From positions 1 through 5,265 of the forward strand of contig JAJYAX010000139.1 of NCBI GenBank assembly GCA_021779275.1: 5,265 nucleotides of DNA. Reading direction: 5' to 3'. The DNA comes from Deltaproteobacteria bacterium (GTDB lineage: Bacteria > Desulfobacterota > Desulfobulbia > Desulfobulbales > Desulfocapsaceae). This document shows positions 1 to 3,996 of the stretch, in pieces. The notes under the pieces were generated by a model. The model did no database searches. It had not been told where the DNA came from and was given only the letters and a program-made list of their open reading frames with translations. The translations under genes and the position numbers were made by a program. Within the stretch, counting starts at the first letter, position 1. Every line of letters begins with the position of its first letter.

Positions 1-10
1 ATTACATCAA

Positions 11-16
11 AAGGAG
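11..16 (+). promoter_or_regulatory. Ribosome binding site that sets the flavodoxin start
   Basis: The sequence AAGGAG lies here. An ATG at position 17 directly abuts it and cannot be used with normal spacing, while the ATG at position 23 is 6 nt downstream. The start at 23, giving a protein that begins Met-Ser-Lys-Ala, is therefore preferred over the one at 17. Confidence 0.8.
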
Positions 17-22
17 ATGACC

Positions 23-460
23 ATGTCCAAGGCGCTGATTGTGTATTCGACCCGAAACGGTGAGACTCGAAATATCGCGGAAATAATTGCGGAAGGGCTA
101 CGATTTTCATTGCTGGACGTGACCTTAAAGGATGTTAAAGAAATAAAGAATGAGACCGAAGTCGCCGGCTATGACGTCTATGTCTTCGGGTCATCCACCT
201 ATCACGGCGAGATGATGAACGGTATGAAGACCTTTTTGTTCCTTGCCGAAAAAGCCGGGCTCCAGGGCAAAACGGGCGGGGCCTTCGGCTCCTTCGGCTG
301 GAGCGGTGAGGCCGCCGAACGGATCTATGACACCATGAAAAACATCTACCGGATGGATATGGTCACCTCACCCCTGATGTTGAAGACCAGCGCCGTCGAG
401 GGGGGTATGAAAATGGCCCAGGCCTACGGCAAGGAACTGGCCGCCAAGGTCCAGGGATAA
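23..460 (+). CDS. Stand-alone flavodoxin domain protein (FprA C-terminal-like), FMN-binding electron carrier
   Basis: This 145-residue cytoplasmic protein has the flavodoxin fold and should carry FMN as a one- or two-electron shuttle. The phosphate loop is seen at residues 9-15 (STRNGET), directly after the first beta strand (ALIVYS). The second flavin loop is GSSTYHGEMM at 56-65, and the third is GGAFGSFGWSG at 86-96. The FGSFGWSGEA signature is closer to the C-terminal flavodoxin domain of FprA/rubredoxin:oxygen oxidoreductase than to classic flavodoxins. There is no metallo-beta-lactamase di-iron domain here, although anything upstream of position 1 is unseen; the clear ribosome binding site argues for an independent gene. 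It converges on the molybdoenzyme gene, with only 16 bp between the two stop codons, so the two are not co-transcribed. The redox partner is unknown. A role as electron carrier for nearby enzymes is inference only. Confidence 0.88.
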   Translation: MSKALIVYSTRNGETRNIAEIIAEGLRFSLLDVTLKDVKEIKNETEVAGYDVYVFGSSTYHGEMMNGMKTFLFLAEKAGLQGKTGGAFGSFGWSGEAAERIYDTMKNIYRMDMVTSPLMLKTSAVEGGMKMAQAYGKELAAKVQG

Positions 461-483
461 GCGGTATCGAAGCCGCTTATCCC
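454..483. terminator. Perfect inverted repeat shared by two convergent gene ends; possible bidirectional terminator
   Basis: GGGATAAGCGG (454-464) and CCGCTTATCCC (473-483) form a perfect 11-bp stem with an 8-nt loop. The arms contain the TAA stop codons of the flavodoxin gene (458-460) and of the molybdoenzyme gene (477-479, minus strand). The same hairpin would form at the 3' end of both transcripts. Neither side has a clear T-tract, so this is not a canonical intrinsic terminator. It may instead act as a 3'-end stabilising stem or as a Rho-assisted end. Confidence 0.6.
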
Positions 484-2684
484 ACACATCCCAGGCTGGG
501 ATCCTGGACCGCCAGGCCCCGGCGTTGCCGTTTTTTCTTGCTGATCTGACAGAGCAGGGTCTTGTAGACCGGAAACCCGGAGATGGCATCGAACTGTTCA
601 AAATCAGTCAGGTAATTGACATTGGCCCGGCGCCATTCCTCCGTCCCCAGGGGGCCGCCGCCGCCAACCGCCGCGTAGGCAAAACCCGCCATTATCGCAT
701 CCGTGACGGAGGCCCGCATCGGCACGGAACCGCGGGCCGTCCTGACAACAACCACATCCCCGGTTGCAATGCCGCGCTGGTCGGCATCCCCTGCATTCAT
801 CTCGATTACAGGGGAGGGATATTTTTCCTGAAAGCCGGGGATGGCCCGCAGGCAGGACTTCATATCCGGCTTGAACGGCCCGGTTCCTAAGATCAGGGGG
901 TAGCGCTCACAGAGTTCGGGATTGCTGAGAGGGGTCTCGTCGGATTCTTCATATCTGGGGAGTCCATCGTGGCCATACTGCTCAAGGACCGTGGATCTGA
1001 TCTCAAACTTGCCCGTCGGGGTCTCAAATCCCGGCTGGCCGTCCTGACGGAGAAGGCCCGTCTCCCACTTCCGGTAGGTCGTGCGGACCTGCTTCTTCCT
1101 GATCACATGTCGGTCCGCCTGTAGCAGGTCATCGACGGTAAAGCCGGATTCACCCAGAATATATTCCAGGACCTCCCGTGGAGACTGGGGGTAGAGGTCC
1201 CCGTATCCCAGGTGCCGGGCCAGCTCCGCCAGGATCCGGTAATCGGGCCTGGCCTCGCCCACGGGCTCGATGATCCTCTCTCTCAGCCTGAGCGACGAGC
1301 CGTAATAACAATAGGATTCCTGTTCAAAGGCCGTGGCCGCAGGCAGGACGATATCCGCATAGGCCGCGTCCTGGGTCAGCTGCCGGTCGATGGAGACCAG
1401 AAACTCCAGCTTCTCCAGGGCCTTCTTCCAGAGATCCGGATCGGGCCAGGATGTCTGCAGCGATCCTCCCAGGATAAAGAGCGAGCGGATCGCATAGGGG
1501 TCGCCGTCAATGATGGATTGGGGCAACAGATGGGCATGGGGTTCCCCGCCGCAGAAATGGGAGTAGACCGGGAATTTGCCCTTGCCTATGGACCGGTCGA
1601 ATCCGGGGGTTGCAATCTGGCGGTCCGTGGCCAAGTGAAGCATGTTCTCCCGTTGCAGAAAACACCGCCCGCCCTCCACATCCAGCTGGCCGGCCAGAGC
1701 CCAGAGCACCATGACGGCCCGGATGTTCTGCACCCCGCTCTTGGTGTATTCCAGCCCCGTATACATCACATAGGACGCCCCTTGGGCCGCAACCAGGCGA
1801 TGCGCCAGATCCTCGATGCGATCCTTCGCGACGCCGGTCAGTTCTGACACATATTCCGGGGTGAAATCCCGGACATAGGCGGCAAATTCTTCAAAGCCGA
1901 CAGTCCATTTTTCGACAAACTGGCTATCGTAGAGCCTGTCGCGGATCAGGACGTGCGCCAGGCCCAGGGCCAGGGCGCCGTCGGAGCCGGGCCGCACCGG
2001 CAGCCACCGGCTGCCCGGAAGCTCGGCTGCCCTGGTTCTCCGGGGGTCGATGACGATGATCTCGGCCCCTTCCTCGGCGGCCTGCTGCAATCGGGCAAAC
2101 ATCGCAGGCGGAGTGGAGGTGGAGGGGTCCGTGCCCCAGACCAGGATCAGATCGGAATTATCCATATCGGAAAACATGTCGATATGCAGACAGCCCATGG
2201 TCAGCTTGGGGGCCAGGACGCCCAGGGCGGTATAGCAGGGAGCCCCGACGCCAAAGGTGTTGGGCGAGCCGAAAGGGAAGAGAATGCTTGAGGCCAGGTA
2301 GATTTCCGAGCCCTTCAGCTTGAAGATATCCTTGAAGGATCGTTCATACGAGCCCGTGCCGGCATAAAAAGCCACAGCCTCCGGCCCATGGTTCTCTTTG
2401 ATCTCAAGCAGCTTTTCGACAATGATCGCATAGGCATCATCCCAGGAAATGGGCTCAAAGTCGAAGGCGCCCTTGGGGCCGACCCGCTTCAGCGGAGAGG
2501 TGAGGCGGTCTTTTGAATAGACGATCTCCTTGACGCTGTCCGCAATGGGGCATAAGACCTTGCCCATGGGCGCATCGGGATCCGGTTCCAGCCGGTCAAT
2601 GCGATTGTCCGCATCGAAGTGGACCACCACGCCGCAACCCGGGCTGTGAAAACAGAGGCCGCAGATACCGTACTTCCTGTTCAC
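477..2684 (-). CDS. Molybdopterin (bis-MGD) oxidoreductase with N-terminal [4Fe-4S] cluster, substrate unresolved
   Basis: This 735-residue protein belongs to the DMSO reductase superfamily. The domains in order are an Fe4S4 domain (about 2-56), the molybdopterin core (about 58-480) and the C-terminal molydopterin-dinucleotide binding domain (about 594-712), followed by a basic tail (KKKRQRR at 717-723). The cluster ligands are Cys8, Cys11, Cys17 and Cys45. Cofactor motifs include GTDP (184-187), IDPRRTRAAELPG (212-224), RPGSDGALALG (231-241) and ADIVLPAATAFE (443-454). The probable Mo/W ligand is Cys150, in GVGAPCYTA. It is followed by Tyr, unlike the Cys/Sec-His of formate dehydrogenases, and that argues against formate dehydrogenase. 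No Tat or other signal peptide precedes the cluster, so it should be cytoplasmic. No electron-transfer subunit is adjacent, which recalls single-subunit members such as acetylene hydratase, but identity with that enzyme is not shown. The start is GTG, supported by a well-placed ribosome binding site. It is probably transcribed with the upstream methyltransferase gene. Confidence 0.92.
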   Translation of the reverse strand: MNRKYGICGLCFHSPGCGVVVHFDADNRIDRLEPDPDAPMGKVLCPIADSVKEIVYSKDRLTSPLKRVGPKGAFDFEPISWDDAYAIIVEKLLEIKENHGPEAVAFYAGTGSYERSFKDIFKLKGSEIYLASSILFPFGSPNTFGVGAPCYTALGVLAPKLTMGCLHIDMFSDMDNSDLILVWGTDPSTSTPPAMFARLQQAAEEGAEIIVIDPRRTRAAELPGSRWLPVRPGSDGALALGLAHVLIRDRLYDSQFVEKWTVGFEEFAAYVRDFTPEYVSELTGVAKDRIEDLAHRLVAAQGASYVMYTGLEYTKSGVQNIRAVMVLWALAGQLDVEGGRCFLQRENMLHLATDRQIATPGFDRSIGKGKFPVYSHFCGGEPHAHLLPQSIIDGDPYAIRSLFILGGSLQTSWPDPDLWKKALEKLEFLVSIDRQLTQDAAYADIVLPAATAFEQESYCYYGSSLRLRERIIEPVGEARPDYRILAELARHLGYGDLYPQSPREVLEYILGESGFTVDDLLQADRHVIRKKQVRTTYRKWETGLLRQDGQPGFETPTGKFEIRSTVLEQYGHDGLPRYEESDETPLSNPELCERYPLILGTGPFKPDMKSCLRAIPGFQEKYPSPVIEMNAGDADQRGIATGDVVVVRTARGSVPMRASVTDAIMAGFAYAAVGGGGPLGTEEWRRANVNYLTDFEQFDAISGFPVYKTLLCQISKKKRQRRGLAVQDPSLGCVG

Positions 2685-2692
2685 GATAGTAC

Positions 2693-2698
2693 TCTCCT
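2693..2698 (-). promoter_or_regulatory. Ribosome binding site for the molybdoenzyme GTG start
   Basis: Read on the minus strand this is AGGAGA, 8 nt before the GTG at 2684. It supports the GTG start that places the first cluster cysteine at residue 8, the usual distance from the N-terminus for cytoplasmic members of the family. Confidence 0.75.
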
Positions 2699-2715
2699 GA
2701 CAAGTAGCTTTTTAC

Positions 2716-2770
2716 AAAAAATCCTTCTCGGCTCCGCCTCCACTCTCCCGGCCGGCGCTCAGCGGGAGCC
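2716..2770 (-). repeat. GC-rich inverted repeat followed by a T6 run between methyltransferase and molybdoenzyme genes
   Basis: On the minus strand, GGCTCC (2770-2765) pairs with GGAGCC (2735-2730), and a nested CTCCCG/CGGGAG pair (2768-2763 with 2750-2745) is an alternative stem. Six T residues follow at 2721-2716, but 8 nt after the outer stem. The structure spans the methyltransferase stop codon. It could be a weak, read-through terminator that lowers expression of the downstream gene, or merely chance in GC-rich DNA. The gap between stem and T-run makes termination doubtful. Confidence 0.25.
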
Positions 2771-3700
2771 CACAAGGTAGTGTGAGGTGATGTGTTCCCA
2801 GAGATTTGCAGTCTTTCGGATCTTCCAGGGCACGGCGCCGCCTTCCATGATGTGCAGGGAGGGCGTGAAAACCCCCGCATCCCCTGAAAAAATACGGCGC
2901 ATGCAGTCATACCCCCGTCCGGAGAAAGGACCATCAGGCCGCCCCCCTATCCACAAACTGGGGTTCGTCACCGAGGCGTCCCAGGAAAAGGGGTCGGAAA
3001 AGGCCAGCAGACCGTCTTCCGGCGCCAGCACCCGATTTACCTCCCGCAGATGCTGCAGCGGATCGGGCACCTTTTCCAGGATATTGATCGATGAGACGGT
3101 GGAGAAAAGGTGGTCGGCAAAGGGCAGGGCCAGGGCATCGGCCACAATGAAATCGATCCGCTCATGGTTCCATGCCGGAGATAAAGCGCAGGCCCGTTCT
3201 TCCGTAATCAGGCCCTCAACGATCAAATCAAAGCACAGGCGTCTCTGCTCCAGCAGGTTCCGGGCCTTCTCGATAAAGGAGAAGGAGGTGTCGATCCCGA
3301 TAACGCGCCGGTGGGTCGTGCTCATCTCAAACGATAGACGTCCGACGGCGCAACCGATATCCAAGGCAATGCCGGGGGAAGGCTTGAGGAGCGACGCCCA
3401 GGCCCGATAGGCGCCGGTGGCGTCGGGGTCATTGAACAGGTCGGAATAGTGACTCCAGAGATAGGCCGACAGCATGCCCTGCGAATTGTATTCCGAGGTC
3501 CCTGCCGCAGCCGATTGTGTTGCCGCGGGCACAACAACGGCCACGCCCTTGTCTATGGCATAAGGGGTCCCGCAGGCAGCGCAGAGCAGTCGGCCGTCTA
3601 TGATATCGTCGCCGCATTCTTCCCGAATCTCCAGATCCAACGAGACATGCCGGGGGAGACAGGTGGGACAGACGAGGTTTTCCTGGAGCCATTTCTTCAT
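2759..3700 (-). CDS. Class I SAM-dependent methyltransferase with N-terminal Trm112-like zinc ribbon
   Basis: The protein has 313 residues. Residues 8-58 form a Trm112-like zinc ribbon with two CxxC knuckles, Cys11/Cys14 (CPTCLP) and Cys40/Cys43 (CAACGTPYAI), ending in a short hydrophobic strand. Residues about 108-235 are a Rossmann-fold methyltransferase of the Methyltransf_11/UbiE type. It shows motif I ALDIGCAVG (112-120) for S-adenosylmethionine, an acidic strand-2 end in GIDTS (Asp137), VADALALPF (186-194) as motif II and INILEKVPDP (205-214) after strand 4. About 50 residues separate Asp137 from motif II, a longer stretch than in minimal members. The substrate is unknown. The start at 3700 is chosen because it gives the familiar MKKWL...CPTCL beginning and has an AAAAAGG site 6 nt upstream; an in-frame ATG at 3820 would add 40 residues with no recognisable domain. 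The molybdoenzyme gene follows after 74 bp on the same strand, suggesting an operon. A role in modifying or supporting that enzyme or its product is speculation. Confidence 0.88.
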   Translation of the reverse strand: MKKWLQENLVCPTCLPRHVSLDLEIREECGDDIIDGRLLCAACGTPYAIDKGVAVVVPAATQSAAAGTSEYNSQGMLSAYLWSHYSDLFNDPDATGAYRAWASLLKPSPGIALDIGCAVGRLSFEMSTTHRRVIGIDTSFSFIEKARNLLEQRRLCFDLIVEGLITEERACALSPAWNHERIDFIVADALALPFADHLFSTVSSINILEKVPDPLQHLREVNRVLAPEDGLLAFSDPFSWDASVTNPSLWIGGRPDGPFSGRGYDCMRRIFSGDAGVFTPSLHIMEGGAVPWKIRKTANLWEHITSHYLVGSR

Positions 3701-3706
3701 AACATA

Positions 3707-3713
3707 CCTTTTT
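3707..3713 (-). promoter_or_regulatory. Ribosome binding site that sets the methyltransferase start
   Basis: The minus strand reads AAAAAGG here, 6 nt before the ATG at 3700. It favours this start over the upstream in-frame ATG at 3820, whose extra segment would overlap the divergent promoter region. Confidence 0.6.
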
Positions 3714-3726
3714 AAATCAAAGAAAC

Positions 3727-3903
3727 ATGTGCGATATCCTGGACCGTGAAGGCGCGGAATTCGATTGCGGACCGGTAAAACCATACCAGACGGAAAAAGA
3801 ATTGCAAGGTCCACAATCAACGAGATATTTTTTGAGACAGATGGGTGAGGTGTTTACGATTTTGGGGACGGATACGACCGCCTCTGCAATGATTGTGCTC
3901 TAG
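3727..3903 (+). CDS. Possible short ORF of 58 codons in the divergent intergenic region
   Basis: An ATG at 3727 opens a 58-codon frame ending in TAG at 3901-3903. The product starts MCDILDREGAEFDCG and ends TASAMIVL, with two cysteines and no membrane segment or motif that I recognise. Its composition looks protein-like, but there is no good ribosome binding site; only AAAGAA lies before the ATG. Third-position GC is lower than in the neighbouring genes. It overlaps candidate promoters for both flanking genes, so most likely it is not translated. It ends 93 bp before metF in the same direction and frame. Confidence 0.15.
   Translation: MCDILDREGAEFDCGPVKPYQTEKELQGPQSTRYFLRQMGEVFTILGTDTTASAMIVL
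3780..3807 (-). promoter_or_regulatory. Candidate sigma-70 promoter for the methyltransferase/molybdoenzyme unit
   Basis: On the minus strand, TTGCAA (3807-3802) is followed after 16 bp by TATGGT (3785-3780), which is preceded by TGG and so resembles an extended -10 element. Transcription would start near 3773, leaving a leader of about 70 nt before the ATG at 3700. The match is moderate and rests on eye inspection only. Confidence 0.35.
3832..3860 (+). promoter_or_regulatory. Candidate sigma-70 promoter for metF
   Basis: TTGAGA (3832-3837) and TACGAT (3855-3860) are separated by exactly 17 bp, and the upstream side is AT-rich (ATATTTTTT ends just before and into the -35). Transcription would start near 3867, giving a leader of about 130 nt that holds the ATTGTG repeats and the palindrome at 3946. 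The -35 elements of this promoter and of the opposing minus-strand candidate are 24 bp apart, so the two could share an activator or repressor site. Confidence 0.4.
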
Positions 3904-3945
3904 CCTGCTCCGCGGCATCTTTATTGTGCTTCTTTCTGTACAACG

Positions 3946-3962
3946 CCACAGTGTGGTATTAC
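3946..3962 (+). promoter_or_regulatory. Short palindrome overlapping a possible second, extended -10 promoter of metF
   Basis: CCACA-G-TGTGG (3946-3956) is a perfect 5-bp inverted repeat with one central base. Its right arm runs into TGGTATTAC, which has the TGn extended -10 arrangement with TATTAC at 3957-3962. The region 17 bp upstream (TTCTGT) is a poor -35. If used, transcription would begin about 28 nt before the metF ATG and the palindrome would lie where a repressor or activator could control it. Confidence 0.22.
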
Positions 3963-3983
3963 ATTCTCCCTGTGCTATTCAAC

Positions 3984-3991
3984 AAGAGAGG
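3984..3991 (+). promoter_or_regulatory. Ribosome binding site of metF
   Basis: AAGAGAGG ends 5 nt before the ATG at 3997. It is an imperfect but well-spaced Shine-Dalgarno sequence and fixes the start, which also matches the N-terminus expected for the reductase barrel. Confidence 0.6.
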
Positions 3992-3996
3992 TTCCG

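Noticed and set aside
488..502. ATCCCAG-G-CTGGGAT inverted repeat just after the convergent stops
   Set aside because: It lies within the molybdoenzyme coding sequence, has at most a 5-bp usable stem as RNA and no T-tract. It is probably a chance structure, although it sits next to the longer palindrome.
1212..1847. Plus-strand open frame of 211 codons inside the molybdoenzyme gene
   Set aside because: It lies opposite well-conserved molybdopterin motifs, and its product is low in recognisable structure. Other plus-strand frames at 525-890, 1953-2291 and 2787-3410 were rejected for the same reason.
477..2684. Formate dehydrogenase (FdhA/FdhF) identity for the molybdoenzyme
   Set aside because: It is tempting next to a C1-pathway gene, but the putative ligand is Cys-Tyr instead of Cys/Sec-His, there is no in-frame TGA for selenocysteine, and no formate dehydrogenase partner subunit is adjacent.
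3701..3820. N-terminal extension of the methyltransferase from ATG 3820
   Set aside because: The 40 extra residues match no domain, the start lacks a good ribosome binding site, and the extension would cover the candidate promoter. The ATG at 3700 has an AAAAAGG at proper distance and gives the expected N-terminus.
3911..3930. Possible sigma-54 (-24/-12) promoter before metF
   Set aside because: GG and GC dinucleotides are present (GGCAT and TGTGC), but their spacing is 14 rather than 12 positions, so the essential geometry fails.
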